From: Streptomyces sp. NBC_01478
GTDB lineage: Bacteria > Actinomycetota > Actinomycetes > Streptomycetales > Streptomycetaceae
Direction of reading: 5' to 3'
Assembly (NCBI RefSeq): GCF_036227225.1
Contig: NZ_CP109444.1
Location: 9,715,501 to 9,779,500, forward strand
Length of the DNA: 64,000 nt
The notes beneath the pieces were generated by a model. That model was not told the DNA's origin. It saw only the letters and a list, made by a program, of their open reading frames with translations, and made no database searches. Position 1 is the stretch's first letter. The number at the start of each line of letters is the position of its first letter. Shown here piece by piece: positions 34,640-43,555 of this stretch. The translations under genes were made by a program, and so were the position numbers.

Positions 34640-35503
34640 ATGTCCTTGCTGAACCGGACCGCGGGGGCGCTCCACCGGCGCCCCCGGCTGCGGCTCTCCC
34701 TGCTGCTCACCGCCCCGCTGCTGTGGCTCGCCGTGCTCTATCTCGGCTCGCTGAGCGTGCTGTTCGTCTCCGCGTTCTGGACGACGGACTCCTTCACCTC
34801 CGAGGTGGTGAAGGTCTGGTCGACCGACAACTTCCACGAGCTGTTCACGGTGCCCGTGTACCGGCAGGTCATCCTGCGCAGCATCGGTGTCGCGCTCGCC
34901 GTCACGGTCCTGTGCGCGGTGATCGCGTTCCCGCTCGCCTTCTACACGGCCCGGGTCGCCAAACCGACGTGGCGCCCGCTGCTTGTGGTCGCCATCCTCA
35001 CTCCGTTGTGGGCCAGTTACCTCGTCAAGGTGTACGCGTGGCGGCTCATCCTGTCCCAAGGCGGCCTGGCCGACTGGATGTTGAAGCCGTTCGGGCTCAG
35101 CGGCCCGGGGTTCGGACTCCCCGCCACCGTCCTCACCCTGACGTACCTCTGGCTGCCCTACATGATCCTGCCGATCCACACCGCGCTGGAGCAGTTGCCC
35201 GCCAACCTTCTTGACGCGTCGGCGGACTTGGGCGCGCGCGCCGGGCGGACCTTCCGGTCGGTCGTGCTGCCGATGGTGCTGCCGTCCGTCGCCGCCGGGT
35301 CGGTCTTCACCTTCTCGCTCAGCCTCGGCGACTACATCACCGTGCAGATCGTCGGCGGCAAGACCCAGCTCATCGGCAACCTCGTCTACTCCAACATCGA
35401 ACTCAACCTGCCCATGGCCGCCGCCCTCGGCACCGTCCCGGTCGTCGTCATCGTGGTGTACCTGCTCGCGATGCGCCGCACGGGCGCGTTGAGCAGTCTG
35501 TAG
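34640..35503 (+). CDS. ABC permease, PotB type
   Basis: A 287-aa membrane protein with six hydrophobic segments and an EAA-type loop (LLDASADLGARAGRTFRSVVLPMVLP). It begins 3 nt after the binding-protein stop and precedes the second permease by 11 nt, so it is part of the polyamine-type importer. Confidence 0.91.
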   Translation: MSLLNRTAGALHRRPRLRLSLLLTAPLLWLAVLYLGSLSVLFVSAFWTTDSFTSEVVKVWSTDNFHELFTVPVYRQVILRSIGVALAVTVLCAVIAFPLAFYTARVAKPTWRPLLVVAILTPLWASYLVKVYAWRLILSQGGLADWMLKPFGLSGPGFGLPATVLTLTYLWLPYMILPIHTALEQLPANLLDASADLGARAGRTFRSVVLPMVLPSVAAGSVFTFSLSLGDYITVQIVGGKTQLIGNLVYSNIELNLPMAAALGTVPVVVIVVYLLAMRRTGALSSL

Positions 35504-35514
35504 AGGAGCCTGTC

Positions 35515-36330
35515 GTGCAACTCTCCCGTTCCGCGCGCATCGCCCTGCGTGTGGCCGCCGGGTTCGGCTTCGCGGTGATCTACGTCCCGCTCCTGCTCGT
35601 CCTCGTCAACTCCCTCAACCCGGACCGCAGCGCGAGCTGGCCGCCGTCCACCCTGACCCTGCACTGGTGGTCCGTCGCCTGGCAGAACTCGGGCGCCCGC
35701 GCGGCCCTCTGGGTCTCCGTGAAGGCCGGACTCGGCGCCACCGCCATTGCCCTGGTGCTCGGCACCCTGATCGCCTTCGCGGTCGCCCGGTACCGCTTCT
35801 TCGGCCGCGACGCCATCTCCTTCGTCGTCGTCCTGCCGATCGCGCTGCCCGGCATCGTCACGGGCATCGCCCTCAACTCGGCGTTCAGCACGGTACTTGA
35901 GCCGCTCGGCGTGGGGCTCGGCCTGTTCACGGTGATCGTCGGACACGCCACGTTCTGCATCGTCGTCGTCTTCAACAACGTCGTCGCCCGGCTCCGGCGC
36001 ACCTCCGGGTCGTACGAGGAGGCCGCGATGGACCTGGGCGCAGACACCTTCCGCGCCTTCGTCGACGTCACCTTCCCGCTGGTGCGCTCGGCGCTCCTCG
36101 CGGGCGGACTGCTCGCGTTCGCGCTGTCCTTCGACGAGATCGTGGTGACCACGTTCACCGCCGGGCCCGGCATCGAGACGCTCCCGATCTGGATCTTCAA
36201 CAATATGACCCGGCCCCAACAGGCGCCCGTGGTCAACGTGGTGGCGGCGGTGCTCGTCCTGCTCTCCGTCCTCCCGATCTACGTCGCACAACGGCTGTCC
36301 GCCGACACGGCCACCGCCAGCCGCGTCTGA
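35515..36330 (+). CDS. ABC permease, PotC type
   Basis: A 271-aa inner-membrane permease, six hydrophobic segments, with the EAA loop SYEEAAMDLGADTFRAFVDVTFP. It starts at GTG 35515 after GAGGAG. It completes the four-gene importer and is followed by a strong two-way hairpin. Confidence 0.91.
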   Translation: MQLSRSARIALRVAAGFGFAVIYVPLLLVLVNSLNPDRSASWPPSTLTLHWWSVAWQNSGARAALWVSVKAGLGATAIALVLGTLIAFAVARYRFFGRDAISFVVVLPIALPGIVTGIALNSAFSTVLEPLGVGLGLFTVIVGHATFCIVVVFNNVVARLRRTSGSYEEAAMDLGADTFRAFVDVTFPLVRSALLAGGLLAFALSFDEIVVTTFTAGPGIETLPIWIFNNMTRPQQAPVVNVVAAVLVLLSVLPIYVAQRLSADTATASRV

Positions 36331-36365
36331 CGACCTGTCACCCCGACGCGCGGGGTGGCAGGTCG
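36331..36365. terminator. Strong bidirectional terminator
   Basis: The 14-bp stem CGACCTGTCACCCC/GGGGTGGCAGGTCG contains one G-T pair and a 7-nt loop, just after the PotC stop and 15 nt from the convergent aminopeptidase stop. Confidence 0.85.
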
Positions 36366-36380
36366 CCCCACTCGCTCCGC

Positions 36381-37838
36381 TCAGCCCGCGAACTCCCGCA
36401 TCCACGCCTCGACTTCGTCGGCCGAGCGCGGCAGCCCCGCCGACAGGTTCTCGTAACCGTCCGCCGTCACCAGCAGATCGTCCTCGATCCGGACGCCGAT
36501 GCCCCGCCACTCCTCCGGGACCGTCAGATCGTCGGGCTGGAAGTACAGGCCCGGCTCGACGGTGAGCACCATGCCCGGTTCGAGGACCCCGTCCACGTAC
36601 TCCTCGCTCCGCGCCTCGGCGCAGTCGTGGACGTCGAGCCCGAGCATGTGCCCCGTCCCCGCCATCGTGAACCGCCGCTGGAGCGCCAGCTCGTAGGCCC
36701 GCTCGGCCGGCCCCTCGATGAAGCCCCACTCCACCAGCCGCCCGGCCAGGGCCCGTTGGGCCGCCTCGTGGAAGTCCCGGTAGTGCGCACCCGGCTTCAC
36801 CGCCGCCATGCCGGCCTCCTGGGCCTCGAACACCGCGTCGTAGACCTCGCGTTGGACCGGGCTGAACGTGCCGTTGATCGGGAGGGTGCGGGTGACGTCG
36901 GCGGTGTAGAGGCTGTGCGTCTCCACGCCCGCGTCCAGCAGCAGGAGTTCACCGGGGCGGACCGGGCCGTCGTTGTCGGTCCAGTGCATGATCGTGGCGT
37001 GCTCACCGGCGGCGCAGATCGAGCCGTAGCCGACGTGGTTGCCCTCGACGCGGGCCCGGCGGAAGAACGTGCCCTCGATCCAGCGCTCCGAGGTGGCGAC
37101 CGCCTGCGACAACTCCCGTACGACATCGGTGAATCCGCGCACCGTGGAGTCGACGGCCCGGCGCATCTCGCCGATCTCCCACGCGTCCTTGACGAGCCGC
37201 AGTCCGGAGACGGCCGCCTCGAACACGTCGTCCCGTTCCGCGTCGGTGTCGAGCGCCGCGTCCAGCGCCGGGTCGATGCCACGGACGATGCGGGTGGGGG
37301 TCCCGGAGGTCTTCGCCAGGTCCTCGGCGATCGTCCGGATGTCCCGGCAGGGCAGGCCGAGCACCAACGCCGACTCGGTCAGTGTGCGGCGGCGGCCCAT
37401 CCACAACTCGGCGGTGTAGCCCGTCCAGAACTCGTCGCTGTCCCGGCTGTCGCGGGGGAGCTGGTAGCAGTGCGCGTCGTGGCCGCCGTCGGGGCGGGGC
37501 TCCAGGACCAGGGCGCCGTCGCGTGCCTGGTCGCCGGTCAGATGCACATAGCCGGAGTACGGGCGGAACGGGTGGTGGCTGTCGTTGGACCGGATCAAGA
37601 GTTTCCCGGACGGCACGACCAGGCGCTCGCCCGGGAAGAGCGCGGACAGCGCGGCACGGCGGCGGGCCGCGTGCGGGGCCTGCTCGGTCGGCTCCAGGTC
37701 CGTGCGCTCGGTGTCGGCCCAGCCGGTGCGCATCAGGGCGGACAGCTCGTCGGAGATTCCTCGGTAGAGACCGTTCTTTCGGCCCTTGGCCACGTCGGGC
37801 ACCTCTTCCGTGTGCGGTGATTCCGGGTGTGCTGACAT
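36381..37838 (-). CDS. pepP: Xaa-Pro aminopeptidase P (M24B)
   Basis: A 485-aa pita-bread metallopeptidase that removes the residue before proline. Metal ligands are visible: Asp in LLLDAGVETHS, Asp in TADVTRTL, His in GTGHMLGLDVHDC, Glu in TVEPGLYF and Glu in GVRIEDDLL. The N-terminal domain is typical of aminopeptidase P. The start is uncertain between ATG 37838 and a GTG 63 nt further in (VAKGRKNGLYRG). It diverges from the hydroxyproline catabolic genes across only 48 bp, which suggests a supply role: releasing proline or hydroxyproline from peptides. Confidence 0.92.
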   Translation of the reverse strand: MSAHPESPHTEEVPDVAKGRKNGLYRGISDELSALMRTGWADTERTDLEPTEQAPHAARRRAALSALFPGERLVVPSGKLLIRSNDSHHPFRPYSGYVHLTGDQARDGALVLEPRPDGGHDAHCYQLPRDSRDSDEFWTGYTAELWMGRRRTLTESALVLGLPCRDIRTIAEDLAKTSGTPTRIVRGIDPALDAALDTDAERDDVFEAAVSGLRLVKDAWEIGEMRRAVDSTVRGFTDVVRELSQAVATSERWIEGTFFRRARVEGNHVGYGSICAAGEHATIMHWTDNDGPVRPGELLLLDAGVETHSLYTADVTRTLPINGTFSPVQREVYDAVFEAQEAGMAAVKPGAHYRDFHEAAQRALAGRLVEWGFIEGPAERAYELALQRRFTMAGTGHMLGLDVHDCAEARSEEYVDGVLEPGMVLTVEPGLYFQPDDLTVPEEWRGIGVRIEDDLLVTADGYENLSAGLPRSADEVEAWMREFAG

Positions 37839-37869
37839 GCGCGTCGCACCATACCCAGCCAGAGAGACA

Positions 37870-37884
37870 TGTGACATAGTACTG
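37870..37884 (+). promoter_or_regulatory. Shared TGTGACAT element, copy 1
   Basis: TGTGACATAGTACTG lies directly before the GTG of the first oxidase gene. A 13-of-15 match (reverse strand) lies at 40823-40837 before the DapA-family gene, and a partial copy at 42818-42832 before the GntR gene. It may be the GntR operator; TAGTAC could also serve as a -10 of a leaderless transcript. Confidence 0.5.
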
Positions 37885-37886
37885 CT

Positions 37887-39041
37887 GTGAGCAAGCGACT
37901 GACCTGCGATGTCGTGGTCGTCGGAGCCGGAACGGTGGGCGCGGCCTGCGCCCTCTACGCGGCCCGGGCGGGCCTCGACGTCGTCATCGTGGACCGCGGC
38001 CCGGTCGCGGGCGGCACGACCGGAGCCGGCGAGGGCAACCTGCTCGTCTCCGACAAGGAGCCGGGCCCGGAACTCGACCTGGCCCTCCTCTCCGGCCGCC
38101 TGTGGGCGCAACTCGCGGAAGAATTCGGAGAGTTCGTCGAGTACGAGGCGAAGGGCGGCCTCGTCGTGGCCTCCACGCCCGACGGGCTCGCCGCACTGGA
38201 GCGCTTCGCCGAGGAGCAGCGCACCGCCGGAGTCGTCGCCGAGCCGGTCACCAAAGACGCCCTGTACGACCTCGAACCCCACCTCGCCCCCGGCCTCCCC
38301 GGCGGCGTGCACTACCCGCAGGACTGCCAGGTGATGCCCGCCCTGGCCGCCGCCCACCTCGTGCGGGCCTCGGGCGCCCGCCTGCTCATCGGCCGTACGG
38401 TGACGGACGTCCTCCTCAAGACGGACGGCACCGTCGACGGCGTCCGCACGGGCCGGGGCGACATCCTCGCCCCCACGGTCGTCAACGCCGCCGGCACCTG
38501 GGGCGGCGAACTCGCCGCCCTCGCCGGAGTCACCCTCCCTGTCCTCCCGCGCCGCGGCTTCGTCCTCGTCACCGAACCGCTGCCGCGCCTGGTCCGCCAC
38601 AAGGTGTACGCCGCCGATTACGTGGCCGACGTGGCCAGCGACTCGGCCGCCCTGCAGACCTCACCGGTCGTCGAGGGCACGGCCGCTGGACCGGTCCTGA
38701 TCGGCGCGAGCCGCGAACGCGTCGGCTTCGACCGGACGTTCTCGCTGCCGGTCGTACGGGCGCTGGCGGCGGGCGCGACGAAGCTCTTCCCGTTCCTGTC
38801 CGACGTCCGCGCGATGCGCTCCTACCTCGGCTTCCGCCCGTACCTGCCGGACCACCTGCCCGCCATCGGCCCCGACCCCCGCGTCCCCGGCCTCGTCCAC
38901 GCCTGCGGGCACGAGGGCGCGGGCATCGGACTCGCCACCGGCACAGGGCACTTGATCGCCCAACTGCTGGACGGCCGGACCCCGGACCTCGACCCCGCCC
39001 CCTTCCGGCCCGACCGCTTCCCCGAGGAGGAGGACGCATGA
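37887..39041 (+). CDS. FAD-dependent D-amino-acid oxidoreductase, probable D-hydroxyproline oxidase subunit
   Basis: A 384-aa DAO-fold (DadA-like) flavoprotein. The FAD loop is VVVGAGTVGAACALYAARAG near residues 10-29; GAGEGNLL and the late FAD motif HACGHEGAGIGLATGTG are present. With the next two genes it matches the three-part dehydrogenase that converts cis-4-hydroxy-D-proline to pyrroline-4-hydroxy-2-carboxylate in bacteria (LhpB/E/F family, recalled). It starts at GTG 37887, with little leader, and its stop overlaps the next ATG (ATGA). Confidence 0.87.
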   Translation: MSKRLTCDVVVVGAGTVGAACALYAARAGLDVVIVDRGPVAGGTTGAGEGNLLVSDKEPGPELDLALLSGRLWAQLAEEFGEFVEYEAKGGLVVASTPDGLAALERFAEEQRTAGVVAEPVTKDALYDLEPHLAPGLPGGVHYPQDCQVMPALAAAHLVRASGARLLIGRTVTDVLLKTDGTVDGVRTGRGDILAPTVVNAAGTWGGELAALAGVTLPVLPRRGFVLVTEPLPRLVRHKVYAADYVADVASDSAALQTSPVVEGTAAGPVLIGASRERVGFDRTFSLPVVRALAAGATKLFPFLSDVRAMRSYLGFRPYLPDHLPAIGPDPRVPGLVHACGHEGAGIGLATGTGHLIAQLLDGRTPDLDPAPFRPDRFPEEEDA

Positions 39042-39340
39042 GCTCCCCGCTGGACCTCGCCGAGGCCCACCCGGGCCCTGCCTTCACGGTCACCCTCGAC
39101 GGCCGCGAGATCGAGGCGCTCCCCGGCCAGACCGTCGCCGCCGCACTCTGGGCGGCAGGCGTGACGTCCTGGCGCACCACCCGCGGCGAGGGCCGTCCGC
39201 GCGGCGTCTTCTGCGGGATCGGCATCTGCTACGACTGCCTCGTCACCGTCAACGCACGCCCGAACCAACGGGCCTGCCTGGTGCCATTGCACCCGGGGGA
39301 CGCCATCCGTACGCAGGAGGGGACGGGCCACGATGACTGA
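39038..39340 (+). CDS. [2Fe-2S] small subunit of hydroxyproline oxidase
   Basis: A 100-aa ferredoxin-like subunit with cluster cysteines Cys59, Cys64, Cys67 and Cys80 (FCGIGICYDCLVT...RAC). The layout matches the HcnA/SoxA-like small subunits of amine or imino-acid dehydrogenases, which pass electrons between the two flavin subunits. It overlaps the upstream gene by 4 nt and the downstream gene by 8 nt, a strong sign of stoichiometric assembly. Confidence 0.9.
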   Translation: MSSPLDLAEAHPGPAFTVTLDGREIEALPGQTVAAALWAAGVTSWRTTRGEGRPRGVFCGIGICYDCLVTVNARPNQRACLVPLHPGDAIRTQEGTGHDD

Positions 39341-40766
39341 CCGACCGCACCTCGCCGTGATCGGCGCGGGCCCGGCGGGACTCGCCGCCACCGTCGCCGC
39401 CGCGGCACACGGCGTCCGCGTCACCCTGATCGACTCGGCGGCGCGGGCGGGCGGCCAGTTCTACCGGCAGACCGCCGCCGCACTGCACGCCGGACGCCCG
39501 CAGGCCCTGCACCACCAGTGGCGGACGTGGGAGCGGCTGCGGGACGGCCTCGAAGCGCATGTGCGGGCAGACCGCACGGTCCACTTGACGGACCATCATG
39601 TCTGGCTTGTGGACCGGCAGTTGAACCACTTCACCGTGCACGCCCTCCTCGGTCCCGAACAGGAGACTCCGGTCGAGGTGCGCGCCGATGCCGTCCTCCT
39701 CGCCACCGGTGGCTACGAGAAGGTCCTCCCGTTCCCCGGCTGGACCCTCCCCGGAGTCCTCACCGCGGGCGGCGCCCAGGCCATGCTCAAGGGCACCCTC
39801 GCCGTCTCCGGACGCACCGCCGTGGTCGCCGGCACCGGCCCGCTCCTCCTTCCCGTGGCAACAGGCCTCGCGGAAGCCGGTGTCGACGTGGCCGCACTGG
39901 TCGAGTCCGCCGACCCCAAGGCGTTCCTGCGACGGACCCGCGCGCTCGCCGCGCAGCCCGGCAAGGTGGTCGAGGGCGCCCAGTACGCGGCCCAACTCCT
40001 GCGTCACCGCGTCAAGTTGCTCACCCGGCACACCGTCGTCGAGGCGCACGGCGACGAGCGGCTTGAGGCGGTGACGGTCGCCGCGCTCGACACCGACGGG
40101 CGCGTCAGGCCCGGCACCGGACGCCGTATCGCCTGCGACACCCTCGCCGTCGGCCACGGCATGCTCCCGCACACGGACCTCGCCGAGACCCTCGGCTGCC
40201 GGCTCGACGGACTCGACGTTCAGGTCGACGACGAGCAGCGCACCGACGTCCCCGGCGTCTGGGCGGCCGGCGAGACCACCGGCATCGGCGGCGCGGCCCT
40301 CTCCCTCGCCGAGGGCCACATCGCGGGACGCTCCGCCGCCGCACGCCTGCACGGCACCGAACCCGACCCGCGCACCTGGGCGACGGCCGCCAAGTCCCGT
40401 ACGCGACTGGGGGAGTTCTTCGCCGCCCTCGACACCGTGTACGCGCCGCCCGCCCGTTGGGCCGACCTCGTCACCGACGACACCGTCGTCTGCCGCTGCG
40501 AGGAAGTCACCGGGGGAGCGATCCGCGAGGCCGTGGACGGGCTCGGCGCCGGTGACGTACGCACCGTGAAGCTGCTGACGCGGGCCGGGATGGGCTGGTG
40601 CCAGGGGCGGATGTGCGAGCCCGCGGTCGCGGGGCTCGCCGGGTGTGAACTCACCGCGTCCCGGCGGCCGTTCGCGCGGCCCGTGCCGCTGGGAGTGCTG
40701 GCCCGCGCCGGAGAAGCCGAGTCCGAAGCCGAGTCCGAAGCCGAAGCCGAAGCCGAGTCCGACTGA
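39333..40766 (+). CDS. FAD/NAD(P)-binding large subunit of hydroxyproline oxidase
   Basis: A 477-aa HcnB/LhpE-like flavoprotein. The first dinucleotide loop is IGAGPAGLAATVAAAAHG, ATGGYEKVLPFPGW is present, and a second nucleotide loop is VVAGTGPLLLPVATGLAEAG. The C-terminal BFD-like cluster domain has CRCEEVT and GWCQGRMC. The last 16 residues are pure Glu/Ala/Ser repeats (ESEAESEAEAEAES) with no counterpart expected in relatives. It completes the oxidase operon; a 92-bp gap with a TGTGACAT element follows. Confidence 0.89.
   Translation: MTDRPHLAVIGAGPAGLAATVAAAAHGVRVTLIDSAARAGGQFYRQTAAALHAGRPQALHHQWRTWERLRDGLEAHVRADRTVHLTDHHVWLVDRQLNHFTVHALLGPEQETPVEVRADAVLLATGGYEKVLPFPGWTLPGVLTAGGAQAMLKGTLAVSGRTAVVAGTGPLLLPVATGLAEAGVDVAALVESADPKAFLRRTRALAAQPGKVVEGAQYAAQLLRHRVKLLTRHTVVEAHGDERLEAVTVAALDTDGRVRPGTGRRIACDTLAVGHGMLPHTDLAETLGCRLDGLDVQVDDEQRTDVPGVWAAGETTGIGGAALSLAEGHIAGRSAAARLHGTEPDPRTWATAAKSRTRLGEFFAALDTVYAPPARWADLVTDDTVVCRCEEVTGGAIREAVDGLGAGDVRTVKLLTRAGMGWCQGRMCEPAVAGLAGCELTASRRPFARPVPLGVLARAGEAESEAESEAEAEAESD
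40713..40760. repeat. 6-bp repeat tract encoding Glu-Ala/Glu-Ser tail
   Basis: Eight units of GAAGCC or GAGTCC end the oxidase large-subunit gene just before GAC-TGA. It looks like slippage expansion. Confidence 0.8.
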
Positions 40767-40822
40767 CCGACCGCCCGCCGTTCACCACTGACCGCACCGC
40801 CCGTTCGTCGCTCGTCGCCCGT

Positions 40823-40837
40823 CAGTAAAATGTCACA
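40823..40837 (-). promoter_or_regulatory. Shared TGTGACAT element, copy 2
   Basis: Read on the minus strand, TGTGACATTTTACTG matches copy 1 at 13 of 15 positions. It lies 21 bp before the DapA-family start, in the only AT-rich part of this gap. Confidence 0.5.
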
Positions 40838-40858
40838 CCCCATTGAGAGGGACTCCGG

Positions 40859-41755
40859 ATGACCATCACCCCGAACCGCCCCTGGCGCGGCGTCCTCGTC
40901 GCCACCGCGCTCCCGCTGACCGATCAACTCGCCGTCGACTACGACAAGTTCGCCGAGCACTGCGCCTGGCTGGTCGACAACGGCTGCGACGGTGTCGTGC
41001 CGAACGGCTCGCTCGGCGAGTACCAGGTGCTCACCCCCGAGGAGCGCGCCAAGGTCGTCGAGACGGCCGTCGCCGCGATCGGCGGCGCGCGCGTGATGCC
41101 CGGTGTCGCCGCCTACGGCTCCGCCGAGTCCCGCCGCTGGGCCGAGCAGGCCCGCGACGCCGGCTGCGCCTCCGTGATGCTGCTGCCGCCCAACGCCTAT
41201 CGCGCCGACGAGCGTTCGGTCCTCGCGCACTATGCGGAGGTCGCGAAGGCGGGGGTGCCGATCGTGGCGTACAACAACCCCATCGACACCAAGGTCGACC
41301 TGGTGCCCGAACTGCTCGCCAAGCTGTACGGCGAGGGGTACATCCACGCCGTCAAGGAGTTCTCCGGCGATGTCCGACGCGCCTACCAGCTCGCCGAACT
41401 CGCTCCGGAACTGGACCTGTTGATCGGCGCCGACGACGTGCTGCTGGAGCTCGCGCTCGCGGGTGCGAAGGGCTGGGTGGCCGGTTACCCGAACGCGCTG
41501 CCCGCCGCGAGTGTCGAGCTGTACCACGCGGCCGTCGGCGGCGACCTGGCCACGGCGAAGAAGCTGTACGAACAACTGCACCCGCTGCTGCGCTGGGACT
41601 CCAAGGTGGAGTTCGTGCAGGCCATCAAGCTGTCCATGGACATCGTCGGCCGGCCCGGCGGCCCGGTGCGTCCGCCGCGTGTCCCGCTGCTGCCCGAGCA
41701 GGAGGCCGTCGTGCGCGCCGCCACCGAGAAGGCGGTCGCGGCCGGGCTCGCGTAA
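40859..41755 (+). CDS. DapA-family lyase, probable pyrroline-4-hydroxy-2-carboxylate deaminase
   Basis: A 298-aa class-I aldolase-fold enzyme. The Schiff-base Lys166 is in HAVKEFSGD and Tyr138 in VAYNNP; the substrate loop GSLGEY is early in the chain. By context, between hydroxyproline oxidase and epimerase, the best assignment is the deaminase giving 2-oxoglutarate semialdehyde (LhpC-like). The next pathway enzyme, 2-oxoglutarate semialdehyde dehydrogenase, is not in the window. Dihydrodipicolinate synthase proper is less likely. Confidence 0.85.
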   Translation: MTITPNRPWRGVLVATALPLTDQLAVDYDKFAEHCAWLVDNGCDGVVPNGSLGEYQVLTPEERAKVVETAVAAIGGARVMPGVAAYGSAESRRWAEQARDAGCASVMLLPPNAYRADERSVLAHYAEVAKAGVPIVAYNNPIDTKVDLVPELLAKLYGEGYIHAVKEFSGDVRRAYQLAELAPELDLLIGADDVLLELALAGAKGWVAGYPNALPAASVELYHAAVGGDLATAKKLYEQLHPLLRWDSKVEFVQAIKLSMDIVGRPGGPVRPPRVPLLPEQEAVVRAATEKAVAAGLA

Positions 41756-41792
41756 GTACCCTCGCACCGGCATCGATCCACCAGGGAGCCCC

Positions 41793-42794
41793 ATGCGCAG
41801 CACACTCGTCCTGCATGCCGTCGACTCGCACACCGAGGGCATGCCCACCCGCGTGATCACCGGCGGCATCGGCACCATCCCCGGCGCGACCATGAACGAG
41901 CGGCGGCTGTACTTCCGCGAACACCGCGACCACATCCGGCAGTTCCTGATGAACGAGCCGCGCGGCCACTCCGCGATGAGCGGCGCGATCCTGCAGCCGC
42001 CCACCCGCCCCGACTGCGACTGGGGCGTCGTCTACATCGAGGTCTCCGGCTATCTGCCGATGTGCGGGCACGGCACGATCGGCGTCGCCACCGTGCTCGT
42101 CGAGACGGGCATGGTCGAGGTCGTCGAGCCGGTCACCACCATCCGCCTCGACACCCCGGCGGGACTGGTCGTCGCCGAGGTCGCGGTCGAGAACGGCGCC
42201 GCGAAGAACGTCACCCTCAAGAACGTCCCGTCGTTCTCCGTCGCCCTGGACCGCAAGATCACCCTCGCCGACGGGCGGACGGTGACATACGACATGGCGT
42301 ACGGCGGCAATTTCTACGCCATCCTGCCGCTGGACCAGTTCGGGCTGCCCTTCGACCGGTCCCGCAAGGACGACATCGTCAAGGCGGGCCTGTCCCTCAT
42401 GGAGGTGATCAACGAGCGGGACGAACCGGTCCACCCCGAGGACCCGTCCATTCGCGGTTGCCATCACGTGCACCTGTACGCGCCCGGGGCGACCGCCCGG
42501 CACTCCCGGCACGCGATGGCGATCCACCCGGGCTGGTTCGACCGCTCGCCCTGCGGGACCGGCACCAGTGCCCGTATGGCGCAGCTCCACGCGCGCGGCG
42601 AACTCCCGCTGCACACCGAGTTCGTGAACGAGTCGTTCATCGGCACCGAGTTCACCGGGCGGCTCCTCGGCACCACCGAGGTCGCCGGTGTCCCCGCCGT
42701 CCTGCCCAGCTTCACCGGCCGCGCCTGGATCACCGGCACCGCCCAGTACCTGCTCGATCCCACCGACCCGTTCCCGGGCGGATTCATCCTCTAG
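41793..42794 (+). CDS. 4-hydroxyproline 2-epimerase (proline racemase family)
   Basis: A 333-aa proline-racemase-fold protein. Both catalytic cysteines are present: Cys91 in MCGHGT and Cys254 in SPCGTGT. That pattern supports a racemase or epimerase rather than the trans-3-hydroxyproline dehydratase branch, where a Cys is replaced. HTEGMPTRVITGG near the N-terminus is typical. With the oxidase and DapA-like genes, it would convert trans-4-hydroxy-L-proline to the cis-D form. ATG 41793 has GGGAG upstream; the open frame reaches back into the DapA-like gene and is ignored. Confidence 0.91.
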   Translation: MRSTLVLHAVDSHTEGMPTRVITGGIGTIPGATMNERRLYFREHRDHIRQFLMNEPRGHSAMSGAILQPPTRPDCDWGVVYIEVSGYLPMCGHGTIGVATVLVETGMVEVVEPVTTIRLDTPAGLVVAEVAVENGAAKNVTLKNVPSFSVALDRKITLADGRTVTYDMAYGGNFYAILPLDQFGLPFDRSRKDDIVKAGLSLMEVINERDEPVHPEDPSIRGCHHVHLYAPGATARHSRHAMAIHPGWFDRSPCGTGTSARMAQLHARGELPLHTEFVNESFIGTEFTGRLLGTTEVAGVPAVLPSFTGRAWITGTAQYLLDPTDPFPGGFIL

Positions 42795-42811
42795 ACCGGG
42801 GATAATGGCCG

Positions 42812-42832
42812 GTCACGCGTGACATTGCACGA
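42812..42832. promoter_or_regulatory. Palindromic operator before GntR gene
   Basis: The perfect 12-bp palindrome GTCACGCGTGAC (42812-42823) runs into TGACATTGCAC, the third partial copy of the TGTGACAT element, 22 bp before the regulator's start codon. This is a likely autoregulatory site. Confidence 0.55.
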
Positions 42833-42844
42833 CTAGGAGATTCG

Positions 42845-43540
42845 ATGGCCGTCCAGCGAGCCAGCGCCCCGCCCACCCCCGCTCCGGATCTGCCCACGCT
42901 GGGCGGCAGGAAGAGCAGCTATCGCGAGCGGGTCGTCGATGCCCTGCGGGCCGCGATGATCGCGGGGGAGCTGCGGCCGGGCGAGGTGTACTCCGCGCCG
43001 ACCCTGGCCGCCCGCTTCGGTGTCTCGGCGACGCCGGTGCGCGAGGCCATGCTGGACCTGGCCAAGGAGGGGCTGGTCGACACCGTTCCCAACAAGGGGT
43101 TCCGGGTGACCGCAGTCTCCGAGAAGCAGCTCGACGAGTACACGCACATCCGCGCGCTGATCGAGATCCCCACGGTGGTGGGGCTGGCCGAGAGCGCCGA
43201 CCCGGTCTCGCTGGAGGCGCTGCGGCCCGCCGCCCGGGAGATCGTCGGCGCGGCCGTGGCCGGTGACCTCATCGCGTACGTCGAGGCCGACACCCGCTTC
43301 CACCTCGGACTGCTCGCCCTGGCCGGCAACGCCCACCTCGTCGAGGTCGTCGGTGATCTGCGCGGGCGCTCGCGGCTCTACGGGCTGACCGCGCTGGTCG
43401 AGGCCGGACGCCTACTGGCCTCCGCCCAGGAGCACTTGGAGCTTCTCGACGCGCTGTTGGACCGCGACAAACGGGCCGTGCGTGAGATCATGACCCGGCA
43501 CCTGGGGCATGTCCGCGGTTTGTGGGCCGCCCACGACTGA
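42845..43540 (+). CDS. GntR-family (FCD) regulator of hydroxyproline genes
   Basis: A 231-aa regulator with winged helix (YRERVVDALRAAMIAGELRPG, then LAARFGVSATPVREAMLDLAKEGLV) and an FCD effector domain (ADTRFHLGLLALAGNAHL). It is the last gene of the rightward hydroxyproline cluster, 50 nt after the epimerase. AGGAG precedes the ATG. It probably represses the cluster until hydroxyproline or an intermediate binds. A strong hairpin follows the gene. Confidence 0.9.
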   Translation: MAVQRASAPPTPAPDLPTLGGRKSSYRERVVDALRAAMIAGELRPGEVYSAPTLAARFGVSATPVREAMLDLAKEGLVDTVPNKGFRVTAVSEKQLDEYTHIRALIEIPTVVGLAESADPVSLEALRPAAREIVGAAVAGDLIAYVEADTRFHLGLLALAGNAHLVEVVGDLRGRSRLYGLTALVEAGRLLASAQEHLELLDALLDRDKRAVREIMTRHLGHVRGLWAAHD

Positions 43541-43555
43541 CCGGCACCGGGAGCC

